From: Ascaphus truei
Taxonomy: Eukaryota; Chordata; Amphibia; Anura; Ascaphidae
Length of the DNA: 64,000 bases
Direction of reading: 5' to 3'
Assembly: GCA_036426205.1 (NCBI GenBank)
Contig: CM071570.1
Span: forward strand, 137,816,356-137,880,355
In this document: piece after piece, positions 21,649-31,957 of the stretch
Layout: every line of letters starts with the position of its first letter
How positions within the stretch are numbered: the first letter of the stretch is position 1
The notes under the pieces: model-generated
Seen by the model: only the letters and a program-made list of their open reading frames with translations
Database searches by the model: none
What the model was told of the DNA's origin: nothing
Position numbers and translations under genes: made by a program

Positions 21649-23588
21649 TTGAACTACGCTGGAAAGGAGGTTATCATCCCACACTGCACATCTCAACACA
21701 TTGCTATTGCTGTGATGCCACCTTTACTTTTTATATTTACTGTAACCTCACTTATTTTCAAATTATGCACTTCCTTCCACCAGCCTCATCATGTCTCTAA
21801 CTCTATTCATATTTCGCCATCTCTCCTTACTTCACCACTTCTCAGTTCACATGAACTCCTCTCTTACCTGCGTCCTCTGTCACCACACAGTTATGCCGCC
21901 TGCACTAAAACACACCCCTACAAATCATCCTCACACATCCTCTTTCTATCCATGCTTCTCCTCCTTGCTTCTGGGGATATCTCTCCCAATCCTGGTCCCT
22001 GCCTTATTTCTACTTGCTCTCGTCCTCGCCTTCCACATGCAACTTCTACTCCTTCTGGTGTAAACCCCTCCAACCTCATACCCATCCCCTGCCATCCTCC
22101 CTCCTCTCTCCCTTTCTCCTGTGCCCTTTGGAATGCTCGCTCCCTCTCTAACAAGTTCCTCTCTGTGCATGACTTCTTTCTCTCTCACTCCCTGCTTCTC
22201 TTTGCTATAACTGAGACCTGGCTCACTCAGTCTGACTCTGCTCTGGAAGCTGCCCTCTCCTATGGTGGCCTTTCCTTCTCCCACACTCCACGCCCTGGTG
22301 GCAGGGGTGGAGGCGTGGGGCTCCTGCTCTCCTCTCTCTGCTGTTACAGAACAGTTTCTATTCCCCCCTCTCTTGCTTTTCCCTCCTTCGAGGCTCACAC
22401 AGTCCAGATCTTCTCTCCTCTCCCGGTCCATGTGGCGGTCATCTATCGCCCACCTTCCTCTACTCATCCCCCTTCTGCCTTTCTCTCTCACTTTGAATCC
22501 TGGCTCTCTTTCTTTCTCTCCTCAGACTCCCCTGTTCTTCTCCTTGGGGACTTCAACTGCCACATTGATGACCCCTCTCTCCCTTGGGCTTCCCGCTTTC
22601 TTTCTCTAACCTCTTCTTTTGGCCTTCAACAGTGGACTGCAGCCAGCACCCACAAGGATGGCCACTACTTAGACCTGGTTTTCACTAAAAACTTCTCTCT
22701 CTCTGATTTCTCCATTTCCCCCTTTCCTCTCTCTGACCATCACCTCATCTCATTTTCTCTCTCTCGCTTCTCTCCATCTCCATCTCCATCTCGCCCTCGT
22801 TTTTGCAGAAACCTGCGCTCTATTAACCTCCCAGCTCTTGATTCCACTTTACGCTCCTCCCTCTCCTCTCTCAGTTCTGCTTCAGACCCTGACAACTTGG
22901 TCAGGAACTACAACTCTGCCTTATCTTCCTCTCTTGATCTTCATGCCCCACTTTCTCTCTGCCGTCCTCGCCCTTCTAACCCCAGACCCTGGCTAAACTC
23001 CCACACACGCATGCTGCGTTCCTCCACTCGTTCCTCTGAACGCCTCTGGAGGAAATCTCATACGCTCGCAGACTTCATTCACTACAAATTTATGCTATCC
23101 TGTTTCAACTCTGCCCTCTTTCAGGCTAAACAAACCTACTTTTCATCACTAATCAACACACACAAGTCTAACCCACGCCGTCTCTTTTCTGTCTTTGACT
23201 CTCTACTCAGACCACCCTCAGCTGCCTCCTCTTCTTCCTCCATCTCACCTCAGGACTTTGCTGACTTTTTAAAGAAAAAGGTGGAGTCCATACGGCAGAA
23301 CATCCCATCTGTTGCCTCCTCCCATCCCACAATGCTTCCCAACTCTCCTCCTGTCTTTCTTGACTCTTTTTCTGCTATCTCGGAGGAGGATGTATCACTG
23401 CTGATCTCCTCTTCTCCCTCTACCACTTGCCCTCTTGATCCCATTCCCTGCCATCTCCTAAAACCTCTTGCTCCTTCTATAATCCCTATGCTCACACAGA
23501 TCTTTAACTCTTCCCTCTACTCTGGTACCTTTCCTTCATCCTTCAAGCATGCAACCCGTTATACCATTACTCAAAAACAGCAAGCTTG
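21649..23588 (+). mobile_element. L2/CR1-type LINE ORF: 2A-like leader, endonuclease, start of RT
   Basis: An uninterrupted 646-codon frame. A hydrophobic stretch is followed by a 2A-like motif GDISPNPGP (residues 109-117). An APE-type endonuclease follows with WNARS (N162), ITETWL (E189), a YRPPS motif, LGDFNCH (D301, N303) and SDHH (D363, H364), so the main catalytic positions are present. The start of the RT region follows near residue 590. The frame is lost at about 23560-23588 and RT coding continues in another frame. No CCHC domain is seen. The family call (CR1/L2 clade) rests on the order and motif wording and on two other fragments in the window. Confidence 0.85.
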
Positions 23589-23839
23589 ACCCTACCTGTC
23601 CTTCTAACTATCGACCTGTCTCCCTCCTGCCTTTTGCCTCCAAACTCCTTGAACGTCTTGTATTCTCTCGATTGCTACACTTTCTCAACACCTATTCTGT
23701 ACTAGACCCTCTACAATCTGGCTTCCGCACTGCTCACTCTACTGAAACAGCCCTCACTAAAATAACTGACGACCTCCACGCTGCCAAAGACAGAGGTCAT
23801 TACACTCTGCTCATATTACTCGAGCTCTCTGCAGCATTC
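23549..23839 (+). mobile_element. LINE RT fragment, frameshifted and cut off
   Basis: The frame continues the RT with [19 protein letters not shown] and [14 protein letters not shown], which are early RT blocks, and stops within [11 protein letters not shown]. The usual aspartate of that block (first catalytic Asp, D in LDLSAAFD) reads glutamate in the first position, and the rest is missing because the sequence runs into the 96-bp direct repeat at 23840. No FADD box, C-terminal domain or 3' UTR is present. Confidence 0.8.
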
Positions 23840-23935
23840 GAAGTACTGTACATTCATGCCATTTACACCCTCAGCATCGTCTGCATATGGGCTGCACTTG
23901 TATAGTACTCACATCAAACCTTTCACATCACACTT
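23840..23935 (+). repeat. Right 96-bp direct repeat flanking LINE
   Basis: Second copy of 21425-21520. It truncates the RT reading frame abruptly. Confidence 0.85.
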
Positions 23936-24192
23936 ATTTCTAGTAAATCTCAGTCACTGGAAGGCAGTCACATCTCATCCAAGCCTCTTTACCTATAATC
24001 TGAAGTATCCCAAGCCAAAAACACAGGAGAAAGGATGTCCCCTAAAGCGAGAGCACTCTAACAAGTATAATAGGGCTAGGAGACACTATGAGAATGGGCT
24101 GGAGAGTACCCCGATATGATGTATAAATTAAAATGTAAACTTTATTGTGAGCTATGCCCAATCTAAAATAGAAAAGATGGACTTAAACAAAT

Positions 24193-24501
24193 GTCCTGAA
24201 CGTAGTGAGTAAAGCCTTGATAAAAATGGCGAATTGAAATAACTCTTGGCCTCTGCAGTGTCTGAATGAAAATATAGTGTGTTCAAAATAGGGTAGAGTC
24301 TGACCCACGTAGGAGTCAATACACAACTAACCCTATCTGATCCCAGTCGTAAGTGGACCTTGATATGTGTGCTATTGGTTTATTGTGTCAAGTCAGACAG
24401 CTACTATACACACTATATTTTCATACAGACACTGCAGAGGCCAAGAGTTATTTCAATTCGCCATTTTTATCAAGGCTTTACTCACTACATTTAGGACAGA
24501 A
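24193..24501. mobile_element. Foldback element with ~95-bp arms
   Basis: The left arm (24193-24289) carries GTAGTGAGTAAAGCCTTGAT, GGCGAATTGAAATAACTC and CTCTGCAGTGTCTG. The right arm (24406-24501) is its reverse complement with few mismatches. The spacer is about 115 bp. No ORF is present. Superfamily unknown. Confidence 0.75.
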
Positions 24502-24540
24502 AGGTCATTAATGAAACAGTACTCTGATTTCACCCCTCCC

Positions 24541-25262
24541 TGTAATGCCTTGCTGTCTCTTGTCCAATATTCCTTATATTATAACCTTACTCTTGCCTCC
24601 ATCATTCCCTGAGCCTCTTTGCACTCCTTGCCTTACTCTGTTTGCTCTTCCCTGTGCACATTACACTCCCTCCTCTCCTACTGATCTCATCTCTATCCTC
24701 CTCTCCTTGCTGTCTCTCTGTTTTCTCCTCCTACTGACCTTGCTGTTTCTTCTCCCCTCTTTTTGCACTCCCCATGCCCATGTGCACACTGTTCTCCATT
24801 CCCTCCTTGTCATCCATTGGTCTCCTCCTCTCTTTGCTGCCTCTCGTGCTGGTTCCTCCTCTCCTTGTTCTCTCTCTCTCTTTCTCCTCTCCCCTCCTTT
24901 GCTATCTCTCCTCCACTCCCTCATGCCCTGTTCCTCTTTGCATTCTCTTCTCCCTTCTTTGCACTCTCTTCTCCCTTCTTTGCACTCCTTGCCTTACTGT
25001 GTCTGCTCTTCTCTGTGCACACTACCCTCATCTCCTACTCATCTGTCTCCTCTCCTTGCTGTATCTCTGTTTCCTCCTCCTACTCACCTTGCTTTCTTTC
25101 CAACCCCATGTGCATATTACCATGCACTGTCTCTTCTCCCCTCCTTGATGTCTCTACTCCCCCCTCCATCATGCCCTGCTCCTCTTTGCCCTCTCTCTGC
25201 GCATACTACACTCCTCTCCTACTCATCTCATCTGTCTCTTCCTCTCCTTGCTAGATCCACTG
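24541..25262 (+). repeat. Pyrimidine-rich tandem repeat, ~360-bp unit
   Basis: Two units share GCACTCCTTGCCTTACT (24621 and 24982), CTCTGTGCACAC and CTCCTTGCTGTCTCTCTG in order, at a period of about 361 bp. Shorter TTTGCACTCTCTTCTCCC subrepeats sit in the middle. The long open frames are a by-product of CT-rich composition. The same repeat lies inverted at 52490-52862. Confidence 0.8.
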
Positions 25263-25327
25263 CCATTAAAATCCCCTCCCCCAGTGTTTCCTGAGTGACA
25301 GGCTGCTCAGTCTATAAAGAGGGGGAG

Positions 25328-26120
25328 AGATGTGTGTCTTTATTTATATAGTGCCGACATTGTACTCAGCGCTTTACAAAGACAATACAGTACAGGGATT
25401 TATAATAATACAATAAGCGAAGCAAAGTCAGCCAATAGGAAAGGAAATTCCTGCCCCAGAGAGCTTACAATCTAAGTGGTATGTTGGGAGACTTATAGAG
25501 ACAGCAGGTGAGGGAATAATTGCAGTGGATGGCAGTGCTTGGCCACAATGGTTGGTAGGAGTGACTGTGGGACAGTCACAATGAGTACAGATTATTGAGA
25601 TGCTTCTTTTGAGAGGTTAGTTATCAGGTTGGTTGGTATTAAATTAGATGGGCTAACACCATTAGCAGGTAAAGAGGTGGCAGGGAGGCGTGGGCGAGAG
25701 CAGACGAGTCCAGGGTTAGGAAAGATATCTCCAGCAGCAAGGAGGAGGTGTAGAGAGAAAGGAGATGAGAAGAAGATTTGTGGCAGTACTTTCTATTGGG
25801 GGGTGTAGAAGTTGTTGGGAAAGGTGTGAACATAGTGGTGCAGTGTATCGGTGCAAGCATAGGTGGAGGGGATGAGAGATTAACAAATGTGGATAGAAGG
25901 AGAGTGGGGAAGTTGGAGAGAATAGAAAAGTTTACAAAGGAGTGAGGAAATAGCAAACAGAAAAAGGGAGGGCATAATGAGATGCAGGTAAGAGAAAGGT
26001 AGGAGGAGAGAGTTCCCAGATATTGGAGGATATGAGGAGTAGAATGTGAAAGGGCTGAGGTACAAATAAGGCCTAGGAGCACAGTGTAGCAATGAAGGTT
26101 ACAGAGAAGGTTACAAAGTT
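25328..26120 (-). mobile_element. Internally deleted L2/CR1 LINE (5' leader plus 3' UTR)
   Basis: On the minus strand, 26100-25600 matches the first ~150 codons of the LINE at 21649 (KSSSH then a leucine run, a GDIFPNPG-type 2A-like segment in one frame, then RPRLPATS). It then passes directly into a LINE 3' UTR whose end reads GGCACTATATAAATAAAGAC, matching the tail at 42730-42760. Endonuclease, RT and C-terminal coding are absent. It is therefore a short, SINE-like derivative that keeps both ends. Confidence 0.75.
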
Positions 26121-26704
26121 AGTCTTTAGATGTGTAACAATTGTCAGGGCATTTAGAAAGCCAAGTTCTCAAAGTTGAGGGGTTGAAGATGAAGTGCAGT
26201 CCAATAATGTGTGTTCTTCACCACCAATTTGAACTCCACATACACTTCATATGTGACACTTAACATGTCACACAGCCAATGTGCAGTCTCATTGCAAAGT
26301 ATGTGCAGTCTAATTGGCGGTCCCTGGGTGAGTGACAGGCCGTTCAGCCTATCACAGAGGGATGTACAGACATTCTTAGGGAATTATATATATAGATGTA
26401 CAGTCTCTACTTGAATATGCAGCTCGGATGAAGAACTTCACTGTCAGTGGCATATGTACCAGGTTAATCCTGAATTTTAGTATTTATTATTCTGGTACAT
26501 AAATAAATGGATCGATGGATTTTACTCTAACATTTCATGCATTTTTCTTTTATGAGTCAGGGAACTGATTGGGCATTATTCACTGAGCTGCAATATGATA
26601 TCAACATATAAAGTATTATTACTTTAATTTTTGTTTTGCCAAAATGGGAAAAAGTGCCTGCTTTACATTCAGCAGTGAACACGACATAAATCAGTAATTA
26701 CACT
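26121..26704. other. No gene recognised
   Basis: Possibly includes more LINE 5' UTR at its left edge; otherwise nothing recognised. Confidence 0.35.
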
Positions 26705-26830
26705 GTATCAGGGTTGTCCAACTCCAGTCAATGACTGAGCCCCTGATTGAGCCACCTGTGCTGAAGCAGGGAAATCCTTAAAACCTGACCTGTTGGTGGC
26801 CCTGGAGGACTGGAGTAGGCCACTATTGCA
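26705..26830. mobile_element. hAT-like MITE (CTCAACTCCAG family), short copy
   Basis: GGGTTGTCCAACTCCAGTC...TGATTGAGCCACCTGTGC...AAAACCTGACCTGTTGG...GAGGACTGGAGTAGGC. It has the right arm in full and a shortened left arm. Confidence 0.65.
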
Positions 26831-27136
26831 CTATGTCATCATAGTACTACTGTCATCACGTCTTCCGCAGTGAACAGCGCATAACTAACAAGTTACATTA
26901 TGTCATCATAGTGACTACTATCACTGTCATCACTACCTTATCTGTGAACACTTCATAACTGACTACTTACACTATGTCAGGGCTCGTCAACTCCTGGCCA
27001 ATGGCAACATCTGAGATGGCTAAGTGTGTGTGCCCTACTAAATCAAATGCATTTGCTCAAGTAGCTAAGGGCAATTTTTAATACAAAAACATACTTTTTA
27101 GCTTAGAATGAAAATAAAGGATGCAAATGTTAAATA

Positions 27137-27467
27137 CATGCATACCCCGTATTAACGTACGCAATGGGTCCAGAGCATGTATGTAAAGCGAAAATGTACT
27201 TAAAGTGAAGCACTACCTTTTCCCACTTATCGATGCATGTACTGTACTGCAATCGTCATACACAGGCATAATTGATGTAAATAACGCATGTGTAACAGGC
27301 TCTATAGTCTCTCCGCTTGCACACACCTTCGGTACAGGTAGGGAGCCGGTATTGCTGTTCAGGACGTGCTGACAGGCGCATGCGCGAGCTGCCGTTTGCC
27401 TATTGGACGATATGTCCTTACTCGCGAGTGTACGTAAAGTGAGTGTCCTTAAACCGGGGTATGCCTG
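27137..27467. mobile_element. Tigger/pogo-like MITE
   Basis: Inverted termini are CATGCATACCCCGTATTAAC and, at the right, GGTTTAAGGAC-type sequence ending GGGGTATGCCTG, flanked by TA (27135-27136 and 27468-27469). The CAGGCATACCCC terminus resembles vertebrate Tigger ends; this family call is from knowledge. A GGCGCATGCGCGAGC (NRF1-like) site lies near 27388. Confidence 0.65.
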
Positions 27468-27663
27468 TATTCTTGTAACATGTTTAGTATTATTTTATTA
27501 TTATTTAAGTATAAAGGTTTCTAAGTCGCCAAAAGCGGGATTCACTCAGAAGTGAAGGCCATTTTTTAAAGTACAAGAAAAAAATGCACTATCGTGCGAC
27601 CTGTTTTGTGTATCAGCGCTATAAGTTCTATAGCGCAATAACTGATAGAAAAAAAAGCAGACT

Positions 27664-27712
27664 GTAAGAGTTGCATGGAGACGCTGCGTCTCCATGCTCA
27701 GCTCTTACAGGT
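27664..27712. repeat. Short palindrome
   Basis: CTGTAAGAGTTGCATGGAGACG and its near complement CGTCTCCATGCTCAGCTCTTACAG form a 49-bp hairpin. A GCTCTTACAGG segment also lies near 58350, again just upstream of a foldback MITE. Confidence 0.7.
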
Positions 27713-27747
27713 CATCATACAGTAAAAATATAGATTTGAATAATAGT

Positions 27748-28004
27748 GTACATGAGCAGGGGGTCTCCTGAGCAGAACCGCATTGGTTTCAGCCTCGGGG
27801 ACCCCCTACATCATGAGATACAAGCCCTGTTATGGGGTGCCGGTATCCCCTGTGCTTTTAAATCTCCTGCGTCACGTGACCGTAGGATTTAAATCCTGCC
27901 GGGGGATACTGGCACCCCATTACGCGGCCGGTATCTCACGAAGTAGGGGGTCCCAGAGGCTGAAAGCAATGCGGTTCAGCTCAGGAGACCTCCTGCTCAT
28001 GTAC
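27748..28004. mobile_element. CACGTG-centred foldback MITE
   Basis: It folds around GTCACGTGAC (27871-27880). Outer arms are GTACATGAGCAGGGGGTCTC and its complement ending TGCTCATGTAC. Inner arms hold GGGGTGCCGGTATC / GATACTGGCACCCC. No ORF. Confidence 0.8.
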
Positions 28005-28026
28005 ATTAGTATCAAAACACCACTAA

Positions 28027-28404
28027 GGCCTGGGACATGGTGATATGAAGAGCGCTGAGCAGCGCTGACGCTCATGCTCTCCTGCTCAAGCAGGGGATTT
28101 TTCGTGCCCCTGCATGAGCGTCAGCAAACGCGCTTGTGTGCCGGGTGGGAGGCGGGCCTGGAGGCGGGGATAGCACGCCACGTCACGGCGCCGACGTCAC
28201 GGACTGCCATTGGCTTCTGGCAGTCACGTGACCCGCCCTGCGCTTCCCTCAGCAGGAAAACTAAAATTGGTCTGTCGGCTGAAATTCCACACGCCTCCGC
28301 ACGCCTGCGGAAGCGCCGTCTAAAGCCGCGCTGATAGGGATAATGTTTCCCCTCAGCGCAACTCATCGCTCCTCAGCACGGTCTTTTTGACCATGTCCGA
28401 GGCC
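28027..28404. mobile_element. Harbinger-like MITE
   Basis: Inverted termini GGCCTGGGACATGGT and ACCATGTCCGAGGCC are flanked by TAA (28024-28026 and 28405-28407). GC-rich inside, with a TGACGCTCATG... / CATGAGCGTCA hairpin. A 3-bp TAA duplication fits PIF/Harbinger (inference). Related element at 39254. Confidence 0.7.
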
Positions 28405-28423
28405 TAACAATCAAAAATAATTC

Positions 28424-28455
28424 ATTACCGTAGCGGCTAACCGCTATGGTAATGA
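28424..28455. repeat. AACCCCTTCAT-family palindrome, core only
   Basis: CATTACCGTAGCGGCTAACC with CGCTATGGTAATGAAG, the inner part of the recurrent hairpin. Confidence 0.65.
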
Positions 28456-28491
28456 AGCTGCTTTTATGTAATTTTTATTAATAGTGTGCTG

Positions 28492-28600
28492 GAGCAGGGG
28501 GTCTGCTGAGATGAACCGCATTGATTTCAGCCTCGGGGACCCCCTGCTTCCCAAGTTACAGGCCCAGATATGGGGTGCCGGAATCTCCTTCATTACTTAA
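28492..28600. mobile_element. CACGTG-family foldback MITE, left half
   Basis: GAGCAGGGGGTCTGCTGAG, then GATTTCAGCCTCGGGGACC and GGGTGCCGGAATC, the left arm of the family. The centre and right arm are missing. Confidence 0.65.
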
Positions 28601-28769
28601 ATCACAAGGCACAATAGCAGGTTTATTAGGGGCAATTCCCCCCAATAAACATTGCAATATGTACTACCCACCCACTGTGCCCCCAACAACCCCTATACCC
28701 TCTTAACATACAAAAAAGCCCCCCAAATTTTTTAAAGCACAGGAATGTTACTATAGGCCGACAGGGGCC

Positions 28770-28995
28770 CTCGGGTGGTCCTAATGGGTGTCTGGGGCCC
28801 TTGGGTGTCCGTGGGCCTTTAGGTTGTCCCTGTGGGTGTCCGGGGCCTCTAGGTGGTCCCCGCTGGTCCCCGCGGGCCCCACATGGGTCCCCGGATGGTC
28901 CCCGCGGGTGTCTGGGGGTCCTTGGGTAGTCCCCGCATGTGTCTGGGGGTCCTCGGGTGGTTCCCGCGAGTGTCCGGGGGTCCTTGCTGGCATGC
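28770..28995. repeat. GC-rich minisatellite
   Basis: Degenerate tandem units of about 30-36 bp with GTGTCTGGGGGTCC and GGGTGGTCCCCGCG. Long open frames on both strands follow from the repeat and have no family resemblance. Confidence 0.75.
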
Positions 28996-29264
28996 GGTAC
29001 CAATTCTGTGCCCATAAAAAAAAAATTAACCAATACTTTGAAATAAATACACCGCCCCCTCCCCAATAACAGATACAGTAGAGTAATGGGCACAATTACT
29101 ATTATCCAGATATGGATAATAGTGCATTTGCCCATTTAAAATAAAACACTAATAAGCAGAAATAAAGTAAATAAAACTTGCACTCACCCCTGCCAGGCTG
29201 CCACCGTCCATGTCCTCCCTTGCTCTAAACAATGCAATAAAAAATACAATCTAACGCCCCCTAA

Positions 29265-29320
29265 CCCCTTAATTACCTTAGAGGCTAGTAACTGCTATAG
29301 TAATTAAGGGGTTAACTCAC
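29265..29320. repeat. AACCCCTTAAT palindrome
   Basis: CTAACCCCTTAATTACC...GGTAATTAAGGGGTTAA-like arms around AGAGGCTAGTAACTGC. Same family as 2029-2078. Confidence 0.7.
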
Positions 29321-30150
29321 CCTCCCCCACTACCCAAACAGGAGGCCTAACCAACCTCCCCAGGCAACTACAACCACCTTCCACCCATTCATTGGTACAG
29401 TGGGTACATCATGCTCATATAATATGGGCATGATTTACCACTATAGCAAGAAATTGTGAAGCAACCAAAAAACAGGCCCAAAATAAAACACATTACATAG
29501 AAAAATAAACACATTACAAATGCCAACAAACAAATTGACTGGCACAGTGGGTATATCATGCCCATATAATAACAATATGGCAGTCAATGGTCAACCTCAA
29601 AAATAAACAACCACCAACAATATCCAATGTAATCAAAACAATCACCAGATATTGTTTTTGCCTCTTGTATTAATGGTGTGCAAAAAAATAAAAAACAAAT
29701 GCTTTTATTCATGGCTCAATCTCTTTCGCGCCAGTCTTTAGCTGGTGAAAAGAAATGGTGAGCTTTGACAGTGCGATTCAGTTATCACTGCTTTGTGACT
29801 CGTGCAGACTGGCAAAAAACGGCAGGTTTGCCATTTTTTGGCTGATTGTATGAGTTTTTTATCACTGGCAGTTTTTGGTGATAAAAAGCCTTTTAAGCGC
29901 GATACTGCAGTGTTATCACTGCTTTGTGAATCACGCAGCAGGCAGTATCGCGCTATAAAGGCATTTATCGCACTTAAAACACTTATCAGTGCTTTGTGTA
30001 TAGCCCCCTATGTATATATATATGTGCAATGTTGTGGTCACGTTGTGACTCCGTGTCTCTCCTTAGTCCAGTGTTGCAATTCCCGTCTTCCATTTATAGA
30101 TCTTCTGCACTTACCATTATAATAAACAAAATATTATATTTCATGTTGTA
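29321..30150. other. No gene recognised
   Basis: Repeated phrases such as CAGTGGGTA(C/T)ATCATGC(C/T)CATATAAT (29397 and 29538) and TATCACTGCTTTGTG (29776 and 29912) suggest old internal repeats, but no family is recognised. Confidence 0.4.
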
Positions 30151-30152
30151 AA

Positions 30153-30420
30153 GCAGCGGTGCGCAATGTGGGGGCGATTCGTTGCGGGGGGCACGGGGTT
30201 TACAGAGGACCCGCGCGCTTCCCGGAGGCACTTAAATTAATGTTGGGGGAGCTGCAGGGCCTCTGTAAACCTTACTTACCTTGATTCAGACGTCCATGGT
30301 GCCGCGTCGCCGACGTCAAATGACGCCGCGGGGTCATGTGACATCACGTTGCCATGACGTCATGACGCCAAGACGTTTGAATCAAGGTAAGAGGGGGGCG
30401 CGAGGAGAGGGCGAAAGCCA
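30153..30420. mobile_element. Possible hAT-like fragment
   Basis: It starts CAGCGGTGCGCAATGTGGGG, a terminus style common in vertebrate hAT elements. It contains a CTTGATTCAGACGT / GACGTTTGAATCAAGG inverted repeat (30281 and 30382) around a CpG- and GACGTCA-rich middle. The right end is not found. Confidence 0.35.
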
Positions 30421-31239
30421 TCACCAATACCAGTGTGAACATTATAGAAGAATAAAGTAGTACTAATAATGATGCACAAATGCAGAATTTCTTCTTATTT
30501 TTTCATTCATTGTATTCTCAATTCCTCTAACATCATAAAAACAATGTTGTCATGACAGAGCACAGTATGGATTACAAAATAATTATATTTGAACTTAAAT
30601 TGGATTGTCTTGGGTATAATGTTATTATACAAGATGTTATTACTTTTTATTTGTCTATTTTATTTTAGAAGTAATGTTTATTTTCTCCCCTTACCCCCGT
30701 TAGATATCAGGCTTAGTTGTGAAAATAGTAATTCTAGCACAGTGTTAAGGGCTTATGCTGTATCTGCTGAAAACGGTGCTATTGGCCACTTTTGAGGATA
30801 TAGAATAAGCCCTTCTAAAAAATTTTTTAACCCACCTAGGGAAACACGGAAATTCACCAAATAACCTCATGTGTCCTTTTTTTTTTTTTTTTCAATGTGC
30901 AGATATTTCATTTCTTTGTGCTACTGAAATAAAACGATACTTCTTTCAACAGAGTATGTTTGTGGCTGGAAATACATCATTATATCAAGCAAAATATCTC
31001 TACAGAAATTGTTAGAAAAACAAAGAGCGTAGACTAGATCCAAAATGACTTTTGATTGTTTTCACAATCACATCCCTCTTTCTTCTCCTGGTGCCTTCTC
31101 CGTTTCTCTGATGTATCCGGAATGCTATCTCCAGCACACCCTTCCCTTTCCACGGGACATTAGGTCAATAGAGAACAATTCACCAGGCAGATACTCGCTG
31201 ACCAATCAGGAGAAGGACAGCTGACTAAAAGGTTAACCC
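30421..31239. other. No gene recognised
   Basis: AT-rich, with a T tract near 30880 and nothing recognisable. Confidence 0.4.
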
Positions 31240-31957
31240 ATACATACATACATACACGTTTTAAGTTATGGTGGGTGAAAAGGGCAACAAGAAACCTTCA
31301 CCATATTGCATATAGCAAATAAAAAGATCACTTATGAGCAAATTCACGTGTCTTGGGCAGGTCTGTAACCCTGCCTTTCACCATTATCCCCAGCATACAG
31401 TGCTTTAACTGCAGCAAGGGATTCTGGGAAATGACATGCAAATGAGTACACAGTGCCACCCTTTGCTTCAAAACCATATAACATGCAAATGAGCATACAG
31501 TAATATTTCCATTTGCTATATGCTTTACTTTGAGGGTTTTTGTCACTTTTTTTTTACCCAACATAACTTAACTAAGTGTGGTGAAACCTATCCTATGTTT
31601 CATTTTTTGCATAGCCAGTATAACCAACCTCACACTGATGAGACCCATTAAGGTCAAAACAGCTGTCTGGCTATGCATCTTAACCCAGGCTGTGCTCAAA
31701 GCTGTGAAATGTAGCAAGTATAAGCTTATAGAGAGCCATGTTATATGATTTTGAAGCATGTGTGCTCATTTGCATGTTATTTCCCAGAATCACTTGCCTT
31801 GTGTGCTGGGTGATAATGGTGAAAGTCAAGGTTGCAGACCTGTCTAAGACATGCAAATAAGCACACAGTAATATTTCCATTTGCTATATGCTTTGCTGTG
31901 GAGGGTTTTTGTCACCTTTTTAATCCACCATAACTTAACTAAGTATATATATACAGT
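31240..31957 (+). repeat. Hammerhead-bearing repeat, inverted plus tandem units
   Basis: Sequence around ATTTGCTATATGCTTT recurs at 31511 and 31879 (period 368 bp), each followed by GAGGGTTTTTGTCAC and the phrase CATAACTTAACTAAG. A further unit lies inverted at 31255-31440 (AAGTTATGGTGGGTGAAAAG, TGGGAAATGACATGCAAATG). The hammerhead-like core is at 31635-31667. The same repeat occurs at 59189-59756. Confidence 0.75.
31625..31680 (+). ncRNA. Hammerhead ribozyme-like core, decayed
   Basis: CTGATGA at 31635-31641, stem II GACC...GGTC, then AAAAC in place of GAAAC, stem III ACAG/CTGT and a GTC cleavage triplet ending at 31667. Stem I starts A-U, C-G; a 9-10 bp distal match GCATAGCCA / TGGCTATGC flanks the motif. 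The missing core G sits in a TCA that would be TCG by CpG decay, so self-cleavage is probably lost. Confidence 0.65.

Noticed and set aside
21649..23588. The 646-codon frame as a host gene
   Set aside because: Its domain order and the matching fragments at 25.3 and 42.7 kb show it is a LINE.
24545..25294. 249-codon leucine/serine-rich frame resembling a membrane protein
   Set aside because: Two copies of a 360-bp pyrimidine-rich repeat generate it; the mirror copy at 52.5 kb has stops and shifts.
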